A DNA stretch of 64,000 nt from Paraburkholderia sp041321145. Its GTDB lineage: Bacteria > Pseudomonadota > Gammaproteobacteria > Burkholderiales > Burkholderiaceae. The stretch spans positions 310,001 through 374,000 of the forward strand of contig NZ_JBGGWA010000001.1 of assembly GCF_041321145.1 (NCBI RefSeq). The letters run 5' to 3'. The notes under the pieces are model-generated. The model searched no databases and was not told the DNA's origin. It saw only the letters and a program-made list of their open reading frames with translations. Both the position numbers and the translations under genes were made by a program. Shown piece after piece: positions 9,384 to 17,481 of this stretch (the first letter of the stretch is position 1; each line of letters begins with the position of its first letter).

Positions 9384-9596
9384 CTACTGCTTGCGTCTGG
9401 TGTGGATTTTCAATTGTAGCCGTAGTGCGGCGGCTTCGCTTTGCAGCGCTTCGACGAACGCGCCGGCCAGCGGATGGCTCGGACGATGCTCCGGATGAAC
9501 CACGCTCACGCGAAACGGCAACGACACGCCGAGCGGCCGGATATGCAGATTGCGGCCCGCGAAATCCAGCGCAGTAAGCGGATTGACGATAGCCGT
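9384..9596 (-). pseudogene. LysR-type regulator, C-terminal remnant
   Basis: About 70 residues matching the end of a LysR-type regulator effector domain: AIVNPLTALDFAGRNLHIRP and the following FVEALQ helix are typical of the last third of the family. The DNA-binding helix-turn-helix and most of the effector domain (about 220 residues) are absent. The remnant stops within a few bases of the lysA remnant on the opposite strand. The arrangement fits a former divergent lysR-lysA pair, as in enterobacteria. There is no start codon with a ribosome site, so it is almost certainly not functional. Confidence 0.75.
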
Positions 9597-10502
9597 CGAA
9601 CTCGCGCAAGAGCACGGCACGCCCCTTTGGGTCTATGACACTGACGTGATCCGCCAACGTATCGCCGAATTGCGCCGCTTCGACGTGATCCGCTATGCGC
9701 AGAAAGCGTGTTCGAATGTGCATATCCTGAAGCTGATGCGAGACGAAGGAGCGATGGTCGACGCAGTGTCTTTGGGCGAAATCGCGCGCAGTCTCGCTGC
9801 GGGTTTCACGCCGGACGGCGATCCTGAGGGCGTGGTTTTTACGGCGGATATCATCGATCACGCGACGCTGGCTGGCGTGATCGAGCATCGCATCACGGTC
9901 AACGCCGGGTCGCTCGATATGCTCGAACGCGTGGGGCAGCATGCGCCCGAAGGGCACCGTGTGTGGCTGCGGATCAATCCCGGTTTCGGCCACGGACACA
10001 GCAACAAGACCAACACGGGCGGCGAGCATAGCAAGCACGGCATCTGGCTCGACGACGTGCCGCTGGCGATAGCCATCGTGCGGCGTTATGGCCTGAAGCT
10101 GGTCGGGCTGCACATGCATATCGGCTCCGGCGTCGATTACGCGCATCTGTCGCGCGTTTGCGATGCGATGATCGAAGCGGTGCAAGGCTTGGGACACGAT
10201 ATCGAAGCGATTTCCGCGGGCGGCGGTTTGTCGGTGCCGTATAGCGAAGGCGAGCCCAGGATCGACGTCGAGATGTGTTCACGCAGGAGGCAGGTGGCGT
10301 CGTCACGAGCCGCTCCATGCAGACGCCGGAAGTGGGGGACATCATCGTGGTTCATGACGCTGGTGCGTACGGTGCGTCGATGTCATCGAACTACAACAGC
10401 CGACCGCTGGCGCCTGAGGTGCTGCTGGAGACCGGCAAGGCGCGGTTGATTCGGCGTCGTCAAACTATCGAGGAGTTGATTGCGCTCGAAACGCCAGGTT
10501 GA
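9593..10502 (+). pseudogene. lysA: Diaminopimelate decarboxylase (lysA) remnant, doubly deleted
   Basis: A broken gene for E. coli-type LysA, the PLP enzyme that makes lysine from meso-diaminopimelate. The first frame runs from about 9593 to about 10270. It includes HGTPLWVYD, the PLP-lysine motif YAQKACSN, the glycine-rich SAGGGLSVPY and the HIGSG loop. It then breaks. A second frame (from about 10272) resumes with the family's C-terminal MFTQEAGGVV, HDAGAYGASM and NYNSRPL. From my recollection of the E. coli protein (420 aa), roughly 25 N-terminal residues and about 105 internal ones are missing, including the EPGR and CESGD active-site segments. Upstream it abuts a lysR remnant with no promoter left. 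A functional copy must exist elsewhere if the cell makes its own lysine. Confidence 0.85.
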
Positions 10503-10644
10503 TTCTGCCGAGCGACGTCGCGGCGAACCCTCGGCGATACGCCAAGCCGTCAGTGCCGACCACGCAACCCGCCGCAAGCGCTGTGCATTGCGAATGAACG
10601 TTCGACGCTACAGCGGCCTCGTCGGGCTCCTTGTGGCCCAGTGC

Positions 10645-11565
10645 TCATCGCGCCCGCACCGTGCGCGTGTACGACGCAATCATCGTCGCGAGTTCCTGCG
10701 CGGCGGGCGTGACGGGAATGGCTGCGCGCTGCAACAGGCACACGTTCTGTTCGATCGCGCGCTCGCGCACATTGATCGACGCAAGCGTGCTGGCAAACGG
10801 GCCGCGCTTCGCGACGATCGATGACTCCAGCGACAGGCAGTCCGTCGCGCCAACCAGATGTAGCGTCTCGTACAGACCCTCCACCGTCGCGATGATTTTC
10901 GGCGGCGGCAAGCCGTGGCTCTCGAACAGATGGTTCAGGCGATTGACTTGCGGATCGTCGGTGAGATTCGGCGAGCGCGTGGCCACCCATGTGCAATCGA
11001 CGAGCTCGGCGAGCGACGTCGCGCCCGCTTTCGGATGACCGCGACGGCAGACGATCACGGGATCGGATGGATAGAGTGGCGTTACGGACAGATCGGCCGT
11101 GTCGGTATGCTTCGACACTAGCGCGACAGCGAAATCGAGCGTGCCTTCGCGAATCCACGAAATCATCATCCGCGACGTGCCGGTGCGCAAATGCACCGCA
11201 ACGCGCTCGAAGCGCGCGCGGAATTCCGTCAGCACCGGCGCGAGAGCGTCGACGAGCGGCTCGGTGGTCATGCCGAACGTGACCTCACCCGCGTAGTCGC
11301 CGCGCAATTGCTGCACGTCCTGTTCGGCCCGCTCGCATTCGCCGAGAATCGCGCCGGCGCGTTGCAGCAGGCGCTGGCCGAGCGCCGTCAGCGCGATGCC
11401 GCGGTTCGTGCGGGTGAATAAGGTCGCGCCGAGCATCGATTCGAGGTTCTGCAATTGCTGCGTGATACCGCTCTGGGCGATGCCGAGCGCCCGCGACGCC
11501 GCGCGGATGCTGCCGTGCTCGGCAACGGCGGTGAACGCGCGTAGCTGGGAGATCGTCAATGCCAT
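10645..11565 (-). CDS. LysR family transcriptional regulator
   Basis: A full-length LysR-type regulator of 306 residues. The N-terminal winged helix-turn-helix is clear (LRAFTAVAEHGSIRAASRAL, then SGITQQLQNLE). It is followed by the linker helix and a periplasmic-binding-like effector domain starting near residue 92. It is transcribed away from the binding-protein and M14-hydrolase genes and separated from them by 116 bases holding an inverted repeat, so it probably controls them in response to their substrate. The effector is unknown. Confidence 0.92.
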   Translation of the reverse strand: MALTISQLRAFTAVAEHGSIRAASRALGIAQSGITQQLQNLESMLGATLFTRTNRGIALTALGQRLLQRAGAILGECERAEQDVQQLRGDYAGEVTFGMTTEPLVDALAPVLTEFRARFERVAVHLRTGTSRMMISWIREGTLDFAVALVSKHTDTADLSVTPLYPSDPVIVCRRGHPKAGATSLAELVDCTWVATRSPNLTDDPQVNRLNHLFESHGLPPPKIIATVEGLYETLHLVGATDCLSLESSIVAKRGPFASTLASINVRERAIEQNVCLLQRAAIPVTPAAQELATMIASYTRTVRAR

Positions 11566-11586
11566 GAAGAATCTCTGTGATCGGTA

Positions 11587-11608
11587 AAAGTGATCATGAT
11601 ATTACTTT
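11587..11608. promoter_or_regulatory. Inverted repeat in LysR / binding-protein intergenic region
   Basis: AAAGTGAT (11587-11594) and ATTACTTT (11601-11608) form an imperfect palindrome, seven of eight positions matching, around a six-base centre. It lies just upstream of the LysR gene start (11565) and about 75 bases before the binding-protein gene. The position and AT-rich symmetry suit a LysR-type operator. That assignment is an inference. Confidence 0.5.
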
Positions 11609-11681
11609 CGGGACTTCTTTGAGGCGCGGCGACGGCATAGGATGGCCCCGTAGTAATCCGCCCAACTCACACCCGTCTCCC

Positions 11682-12449
11682 ATGAAAATTCCGCTGATGA
11701 TCTTGAGCGCCGCGCTGGTTTTCAGCAGTGGTGCGTTTGCCGCCGACCCCGCCACGCTGCGTCTCGGTATCGATCCGACCTATCCGCCGATGGACTCCAA
11801 GGCGCCCGATGGCAGCTTCAAAGGTTTCGACGTCGATCTCGGCAACGAAATCTGCCGGCGCATTCATGCCCATTGCCAGTGGGTCGAACTCGAGTTCTCG
11901 GGGATGATTCCCGCGCTGCAGGCGCGCAAGATCGACGCGATCCTTTCGTCGATGGCGATCACTGAAAAGCGCGAGCAACAGATTCTGTTTTCGTCGAAGC
12001 TGTTCCAGTTCAAATCGCGGTTGATCGCCAAGCAAGGTTCCCCGCTCGCGGGCGGCATGAGTGCGTTGGCCGGCAAGCAGATCGGCGTGCAGTCGGGGAC
12101 GCAGTTCGAGGGATACGCGCTGAAGAACTGGGCGCCGCTTGGCGTGCATGTGGTCGCGTACAAGAGTCAGGATGAGGTGTTCGCCGACTTGCAGAACGGC
12201 CGCCTCGATGGCGCGTTGCTTGGTTCCGTCGAAGCTGACTACGGTTTTTTGCGGACGCCGGCGGGGAAGGGGTTTGCGTTTGTCGGCGAACCGCTTTCGA
12301 TGGGTGATCGTGGCGTGGGCATCGGCTTACGCAAGGATGAGACTGCGGTGCAGGCCTCCATGAACGAGGCGATTGCTTCGATGCGCAAGGACGGTACGTA
12401 CGCGCAGATCGCGAGGAAATACTTCGACTTTGATCCGTACGGCAATTGA
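11682..12449 (+). CDS. ABC transporter substrate-binding protein, amino-acid type
   Basis: A periplasmic solute-binding protein of 255 residues in the ArgT/HisJ/lysine-arginine-ornithine family. A Sec signal peptide (MKIPLMILSAALVFSSGAFA) is followed by RLGIDPTYPPMDSKAPDG, the usual first strand and ligand loop. GFDVDLGNEICRRI and, further on, ALQARKIDAILSSMAIT are also typical. No ABC permease or ATPase gene is adjacent, so it must share a transporter or act as a sensor. It is divergent from the LysR regulator and 36 bases upstream of an M14-type hydrolase, suggesting uptake and processing of an acylated or conjugated amino acid. ATG 11682 begins the signal peptide. Confidence 0.9.
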   Translation: MKIPLMILSAALVFSSGAFAADPATLRLGIDPTYPPMDSKAPDGSFKGFDVDLGNEICRRIHAHCQWVELEFSGMIPALQARKIDAILSSMAITEKREQQILFSSKLFQFKSRLIAKQGSPLAGGMSALAGKQIGVQSGTQFEGYALKNWAPLGVHVVAYKSQDEVFADLQNGRLDGALLGSVEADYGFLRTPAGKGFAFVGEPLSMGDRGVGIGLRKDETAVQASMNEAIASMRKDGTYAQIARKYFDFDPYGN

Positions 12450-12485
12450 TTCAATTTTCCCTACTCTTCTCCCAACCTTCCGCTC

Positions 12486-13604
12486 ATGAACAAGCAATCG
12501 ATTCCGCTTCTATCGCCGGCGATCGGCACGCACCGCGAACTGGTGTCGTTTCATTTTGGCCCCGCGGATAGCGGACAAAAGATCTATATCCAGTCGTCAT
12601 TGCATGCTGATGAAACGCCGGCGATGTTGACGACGGTTTTGCTTAAGCGTCGATTGCTCGAACTGGAGAAGCAAGGTGCGTTGAACGCGGAAATCGTGCT
12701 GGTGCCGGTGGCGAATCCTGTTGGACTTGGGCAGTATGTGCTCGGGCAGTTTCTCGGGCGCTTCGATCTTGGCAGCGGCAAGAACTTCAATCGACATTTC
12801 ATGCAGTTCGCCAGGCTCGTGGCGCGGGCCAAGGAGGCTTTGGGTTCGGATGCTTCGGAGAATCGGCGGATTGTTCGGGAGTTGATTGCTGCTGAACTGG
12901 CTGAACAGAAGCCGTTGACTGAATTCGAGTCGCTGCAATTGGCTTTACTGCAGCTTTCTTTCGATGCGGACGTCGTGATCGATCTGCATTGCTCTTTGGA
13001 AGCGGCGATGCATCTCTATACCAGCGAGGCTGCGTGGCCTGAGTTTGAGCCTTTGTCACGGTATTTGGGCGCGCAGGCTTCGTTGCTTGCGACTAACTCG
13101 GGCGGCGAATCGTTTGATGAGACTCATAGCTTGTTGTGGTGGACGTTGCAGCAGGAAATGCCAGGTGATAAGCCCGTGCCTAATGGGTCGATTGCTGTGA
13201 CCGTGGAATGCCGTGGGCAGCGGGATGTGTCTTATGAAGCCGCGCAGGAGGATGCTGACGCATTGATTGATTATCTTGGTTGGCGGAAGGCGATTCGGGT
13301 TGATGTGGTCAAGCCATTGCCGGAGTTATTGTCGCCTGCGACGCCGCTCGCCGGGAGCGAGCAGTTCTATGCACCCGTTAGTGGGATTCTGATTCATCGC
13401 GCGAAGATCGGCGACACGATTCGCGTCGGGCAGGCGTTGTTCGATATCGTCGATCCGTTGACTGATGAGACGACTACTTTGTCTAGTAACACTGAAGGTG
13501 TGTTTTATATGCGGCGGGCGATTCGGTTTGTGACGGCTGGTGCGCCGTTGGGACGGGTGACGGGGAAGAAGGCTTTTAGGACCGGGGTTTTGTTGGGGGC
13601 GTGA
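12486..13604 (+). CDS. Succinylglutamate desuccinylase/aspartoacylase family zinc hydrolase
   Basis: A 372-residue M14-like zinc carboxypeptidase-fold hydrolase. Zinc ligands are visible as His40 and Glu43 in SLHADETP and His168 in VIDLHC. The likely catalytic Glu is 241 in VTVECRGQ. The C-terminal 80 residues form a beta-rich domain (FYAPVSGILIHRAKIGD) resembling a biotinyl/barrel-sandwich fold, as in other AstE-like relatives. It probably hydrolyses an N-acyl amino acid delivered by the binding protein encoded just upstream. Codon use shifts here toward TTG, GCT and GAT compared with neighbours, hinting at a different history. A strong terminator follows. Confidence 0.85.
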   Translation: MNKQSIPLLSPAIGTHRELVSFHFGPADSGQKIYIQSSLHADETPAMLTTVLLKRRLLELEKQGALNAEIVLVPVANPVGLGQYVLGQFLGRFDLGSGKNFNRHFMQFARLVARAKEALGSDASENRRIVRELIAAELAEQKPLTEFESLQLALLQLSFDADVVIDLHCSLEAAMHLYTSEAAWPEFEPLSRYLGAQASLLATNSGGESFDETHSLLWWTLQQEMPGDKPVPNGSIAVTVECRGQRDVSYEAAQEDADALIDYLGWRKAIRVDVVKPLPELLSPATPLAGSEQFYAPVSGILIHRAKIGDTIRVGQALFDIVDPLTDETTTLSSNTEGVFYMRRAIRFVTAGAPLGRVTGKKAFRTGVLLGA

Positions 13605-13713
13605 AGGTCGCCGTTGCTCTTTGCTTTGCGGCGGCGTTTTTTTCTTGCCGTGCGGCTGACGTCCGCCGCGTAGCGTTAACGTGCACCGATGGTCACCGCG
13701 CCCCGGAAAGGAG

Positions 13714-13740
13714 AAAGACGCGATTGCTCGTGTCTTTTTT
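13714..13740 (+). terminator. Rho-independent terminator after the M14 hydrolase gene
   Basis: AAAGACGCGA (13714-13723) pairs with TCGTGTCTTT (13728-13737) over a TTGC loop with one G-U pair, and the T-run continues to 13740. It lies 110 bases after the hydrolase stop codon and closes that operon. Confidence 0.8.
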
Positions 13741-13849
13741 ACGCGCCGACTAGACGGAATAGTGGCGACTAGCGACGTTGACTCAGCGACTTTTCATATT
13801 CATTAGCTGTACGTGGGACTATGCGGCACATGTGTACCGACGGAACTGA

Positions 13850-15379
13850 CTAATGCACGGAAGGCGCGAACTGAATCTCCGGATTCACCGGTGCCGTGGT
13901 TAGAGACGTCTGCGCGGATGATTCTGGCGCATAAGCAGCCATCGCCTGGATCAGTTGCGCTGCGCGCCGGTCCACTTCGCCTGAAGCGGATGCATTCGAA
14001 TCGGGTATCCCAATCTCTGCTGGGAAATCAGTGATGACTGCGGCGCCCTGATTGATTTCAGTTTCGACTCCAGCCCTATCACTCGCATTCATCCGGACTG
14101 AAGCGAGGATACGGTAGACGTTGTCCACCGAACCGTCGGCGTGGATGTCGTTTATCGCTATAACGCCACGTGACACCGGATCCACGATGAACTGGCGGCC
14201 CGACCCGTCCGACGCGTAGTTGGTCTGCTCGACCACCTGACCAGCTGAATTCGATTTGAGAACATAGCGTGAGCCGTCGGCGAAGTTCATATCCACCTCC
14301 GCCAGGATTCCGTGCTCATCGTAGAATTCATGCACCGATGTGCCGCCGCCCTGGACCAGCAATCTGTCTGTTTTGACGCCTGCCGCGTTGTATGCATACA
14401 CGTCCTGCGAGCCATCGTCAAAACTCGTCACGCTGCCCGTCACGCCCCCGGAAACTACGCCATGCTCACCCGATGCGGTAACGGCGCCGTTCGCGATGCG
14501 AATTTCGTTTCCGGTTGCACCGTCCAGAATGAGATTGTCATCCGCAAAGTTGAATGTGACCGTGGCGCCTGTTCCAAGGTTAATGGTATTTCCCTTTCCG
14601 TTAATCGCCGCACTTGCGCCGTCTTCGAGGTCAATCTGGAAATTGTCGACGTTCGAGACTATGTCCGAGCCAGTGATCTTTACATTAATCTTTGAACCGC
14701 TCATATCGAGGACGACACGGCCAGTTTCGGTGCCGCTTTCTGTGACCTCGAATAGGCTTCCTCCCGCGAGGCTTCCGGTAAAACTGTCGTTACCGTTTCC
14801 GGGGACAAAAATCTCTGCATTGCCATGCATGTCGTTCAGCATGATTTGCAACTCTGCACTTTCTTTAAACGCCGCATCTATTATCGCTTGGTTCAGAGCG
14901 TTGAGATAATCCTGCAGCCAGTTCACGCCGCCGATAGCCTTCTGCACCGTAGCAGCAACCAGTGAGACAGTGCCTGAAGCCGTTGCAATCAGACCCATTG
15001 CAGGGGCTGTTTTGGGGGAGAGTACCGCGACTGTAGTCGCCACTCCTCCAGCTATTGCCGCGCCATCGGCTATCAAGCCGGCAACGGCTGCCGCCTGAGC
15101 CATGCTGTTATGGTTGTCTACGGCGTCCGCCAAGGCTCGTTGATCGGCCTCTAGCCCCATCTTTCCTGATATAAAGCCGGCCACACCGGAAATTGTGGAA
15201 AAGCCTGGCGCCTTGGAAAGTGCTGTCGCGGCGGATGCTAAAGCGGCGGTGGCAGTTTCGACATTCTCCGGCGTCGCTTCTCCATGGGCATACCCCTGAA
15301 CCGCAGTGGCAAAGTCAACCCACGCGTTGCTAAATGACGCCACATTCACGCCAGTTTCAATGACGGTTATTCCACTCAT
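13850..15379 (-). CDS. Large repetitive protein with glycine-zipper and beta-strand repeats, unknown
   Basis: A 509-residue protein I do not recognise. Residues 1-60 are Ala/Thr-rich helix. Residues 92-150 are a long Ala/Gly/Val hydrophobic stretch with glycine-zipper spacing (AVAGLIADGAAIAGGVA), like membrane-inserting toxins or secreted channel proteins. Residues 186-400 alternate short beta-strands with Gly/Asn/Asp turns (GNGNDSF, INGKGNTINLGTGATV), as in beta-helical exoproteins and type I secreted proteins. There is no signal peptide. The start is firm: AAGGAAG precedes the ATG. It is the second gene of a pair with the FGE-fold gene (25-base gap), in a lower-GC patch. A secreted effector is one possible reading; a surface exoprotein is another. 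Confidence 0.7.
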   Translation of the reverse strand: MSGITVIETGVNVASFSNAWVDFATAVQGYAHGEATPENVETATAALASAATALSKAPGFSTISGVAGFISGKMGLEADQRALADAVDNHNSMAQAAAVAGLIADGAAIAGGVATTVAVLSPKTAPAMGLIATASGTVSLVAATVQKAIGGVNWLQDYLNALNQAIIDAAFKESAELQIMLNDMHGNAEIFVPGNGNDSFTGSLAGGSLFEVTESGTETGRVVLDMSGSKINVKITGSDIVSNVDNFQIDLEDGASAAINGKGNTINLGTGATVTFNFADDNLILDGATGNEIRIANGAVTASGEHGVVSGGVTGSVTSFDDGSQDVYAYNAAGVKTDRLLVQGGGTSVHEFYDEHGILAEVDMNFADGSRYVLKSNSAGQVVEQTNYASDGSGRQFIVDPVSRGVIAINDIHADGSVDNVYRILASVRMNASDRAGVETEINQGAAVITDFPAEIGIPDSNASASGEVDRRAAQLIQAMAAYAPESSAQTSLTTAPVNPEIQFAPSVH

Positions 15380-15403
15380 GATTCTTCCTTTCGTAAATTA
15401 TTT

Positions 15404-16423
15404 TTATAAATCAACTGCAATTCGAAATCCGACAGTGCTGTCGCGCGCTTCCGTTTTATAAACATGTCTAACCGACGAGCGAACTCCGGTCGGAATCGTC
15501 GCCCAACTTGCCCCTCGCGCTGTCTTCTTCGAACAATCGGGAAAATGAAGATCTTCTGGATCAGTTGAATAGGTAAATTTGAAACAATCGGAAACCCACT
15601 GATACGCGTTGCCGAGCATGTCATACAAACCCCACGAGTTCGGTCTGAACGATCCGACCGGCGATGTTTCGACGTAACCGTCTTCGCAGTTTACGTAGGG
15701 GGCCTCGGGATCCAGATCTCGCGCGGAGATATCCCGTGTATTTGCATATTTGCATTGTTCCGAGCGTGCACCGCCCCAATAGGTGCGGGCAACCGTACCG
15801 GCACGCGCCGCATATTCCCACTCGGCCTCGGTCGGCAGCCGATATTTTCCGATCTTGCCAGCCGGCGCCTTGGAATTCAGCCATGCAATGAACTTCTGGG
15901 CGTCTGCCCAGGAAACACAGACAACCGGATCATCGTCGCTCTGGGTAAATCCCGGATTCTTCCAATCCGCACGCGAGCTAGGCCACCACCACTTTCCGTT
16001 ATAAACGGAGCACCCCCTGCCATCAAACGCGGTCTCTTTCGCAAAAACAGAAAACTGTTTCCTCGTCACGTCGAATTTCGCGATACCAAATGACTTGATG
16101 GACACCGGATGCAGTGGAGTTTCATCCGCATACCTGAACGTATAATTCCTTTCCCCCTCGAAGTCCTCCTTCCTAGCGCCCATCATGTATTCACCGGCCG
16201 GAATAACAACCATCTCGGAGCAGACGTCACAGTCCTTGAAATGCTTCAATGCATCAAGGGTTTCTTTTCCCTCAGATGCCACGGAAGCCAAACAGAATGC
16301 CGCGGGCAGAATAATTCTCCCCAAGCGCGGCATTGGCACCATCAAGCTGTAGAGCGCAAGAAATGCCAGCTTCTCTTTCACGATGTTTTTTATAACCAAA
16401 ACATGTGCGCGCGTCGCTTGCAT
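15404..16423 (-). CDS. Formylglycine-generating-enzyme (SUMF1) fold protein, probably exported
   Basis: A 339-residue protein whose residues 70-339 form an FGE-sulfatase/SUMF1 domain: VVIPAGEYMMGA opens it, CVSWADAQKFIAWLN and YRLPTEAEWEYAARAG are hallmark motifs, and GLYDMLGNAYQWVSDC and GFRIA close it. The Cys pair needed by true formylglycine-generating enzymes near the RGGSW position is absent (here RGASWATIPTGVRSS), so catalysis of that kind is unlikely. The N-terminus has a hydrophobic segment around residues 36-48 resembling an export signal. The start at 16423 has GAAGG seven bases upstream. It is co-transcribed with the repetitive protein downstream. FGE-fold proteins occur in some secretion-effector neighbourhoods as partner proteins, so an accessory or immunity role is a hypothesis. 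Confidence 0.8.
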   Translation of the reverse strand: MQATRAHVLVIKNIVKEKLAFLALYSLMVPMPRLGRIILPAAFCLASVASEGKETLDALKHFKDCDVCSEMVVIPAGEYMMGARKEDFEGERNYTFRYADETPLHPVSIKSFGIAKFDVTRKQFSVFAKETAFDGRGCSVYNGKWWWPSSRADWKNPGFTQSDDDPVVCVSWADAQKFIAWLNSKAPAGKIGKYRLPTEAEWEYAARAGTVARTYWGGARSEQCKYANTRDISARDLDPEAPYVNCEDGYVETSPVGSFRPNSWGLYDMLGNAYQWVSDCFKFTYSTDPEDLHFPDCSKKTARGASWATIPTGVRSSVRHVYKTEARDSTVGFRIAVDL

Positions 16424-16481
16424 ATGCAGGCCTTCTATTCATGGAAGATGTGTTCGATTCCGACCAGAGTTACGGTTGGTT

Positions 16482-16706
16482 TTATCTTTGTGCATTCTGA
16501 AACGCAAACTGGGCTTTCAAGCGGGCAATCAACGGACTAGCCACGCTTAATAAGATCTGCGGCCAATGATATCTGCTGAAATCAACATAATCTCCTTTTA
16601 CATAGAACGGCTGGGTTGTGGCCCCTTTTATTGATTTGTTGATTTTATGTACGAACAGCAGCGTATCTATCGGACAAATCCGAAAAAGGATTAAGCGCGA
16701 GGCCAT
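16482..16706 (-). CDS. Hypothetical 74-residue ORF or fragment
   Basis: A reading frame on the low-GC patch encoding 74 residues, with TLLFVHKINKSIKG and an ending LIARLKAQFAFQNAQR that look like real protein rather than shadow sequence. There is no recognisable ribosome site before its ATG, and an in-frame stop lies 21 bases upstream. It may be the C-terminal remnant of a larger gene lost at the island boundary. I do not recognise the family. Confidence 0.35.
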   Translation of the reverse strand: MASRLILFRICPIDTLLFVHKINKSIKGATTQPFYVKGDYVDFSRYHWPQILLSVASPLIARLKAQFAFQNAQR

Positions 16707-16972
16707 CTTGGGGCAATTGCATGAAGCTCACAGGCCGAGCAGGCTGGCGCGATATTGATCGTTAGCGTAGGTCTTGCGGCGGCGTACCGTCAGTCCCGTT
16801 TATGAGTTTGTATCGCGCTTAAACCGACTCATGGTGAAACGGCGTCCTGATCGCGAATTCCTGCTCGGCATTCTCGACCCTCACGCCGCACTGGTCCTCG
16901 CCAAACGCCATGTCGAACGGGAAGACGCGCCTCGTGCCGCCCGGAAAGGTCGAAGCGGTCGCTCCGCGCTCC
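16707..16972. other. Intergenic stretch at island edge
   Basis: This 266-base stretch between the low-GC patch and the cupin gene holds no convincing gene. Composition returns to high GC around 16730-16780. Short plus-strand frames here have no homology I can name. It may be the scar of the insertion that brought in the 13.8-16.7 kb genes, but no direct repeat or tRNA was found. Confidence 0.4.
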
Positions 16973-17239
16973 CTACTTCCTTCCCACCAGATACGTCACA
17001 CCATTCGGACCATAGCGCTCCGCGTGCGGTTTGTTTGCCGGCAAATGGAAGACGTCGCCCACTTTATACGTCTGCTCGGTGTTATCCGCGCGGATGTGCA
17101 TCTCCCCTTCCAGAATCAACGCTTTCGCTTCGAATGAATGTTCATGCACATCCATTTCGATGTTCGCCTCCCGCGCTACAACGACAGCTTCAGGGAAACC
17201 GTCTTTCGTCAGGCTTTCAGTGAATGCTTCGCGGTCCAT
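16973..17239 (-). CDS. Small cupin-domain protein
   Basis: An 88-residue single-domain cupin. The first cupin motif is seen in VHEHSFEAKALILEGEMHI, with the His pair and Glu that bind a metal, and the second in VGDVFHLPANKPHAERYG with its conserved His. Proteins this small usually form dimers and can be isomerases, dioxygenases or sensors; the substrate is not inferable. It stands alone, upstream of the phospholipase C gene's end on the same strand, separated by about 240 bases. Confidence 0.85.
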   Translation of the reverse strand: MDREAFTESLTKDGFPEAVVVAREANIEMDVHEHSFEAKALILEGEMHIRADNTEQTYKVGDVFHLPANKPHAERYGPNGVTYLVGRK

Positions 17240-17481
17240 GGCGTCCCCATCGGCAAGCAGTGGTGGAGAATCACTATAACGCTCTCCGCCAATTCGTGCG
17301 GAGCGCAGCCGTGTGTTATGCCGACGCTGTTGCGCCGGAGTCGACCTTCTTGCGCGTTCGCGCGCGCGGCGATGATTCGCCCACCCCTTTCCTTCGCCGC
17401 AACGGCGTCACGCAACTGAGCATCGATCGAGCGCCCCGATAACGCAGCCACCCCACCGAAGCCCAGCCCCCTCACGCGCCC

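Noticed and set aside
17209..17475. 88-codon minus-strand frame between the cupin and phospholipase genes
   Set aside because: No ribosome site, overlaps the cupin start and has no recognisable domain.
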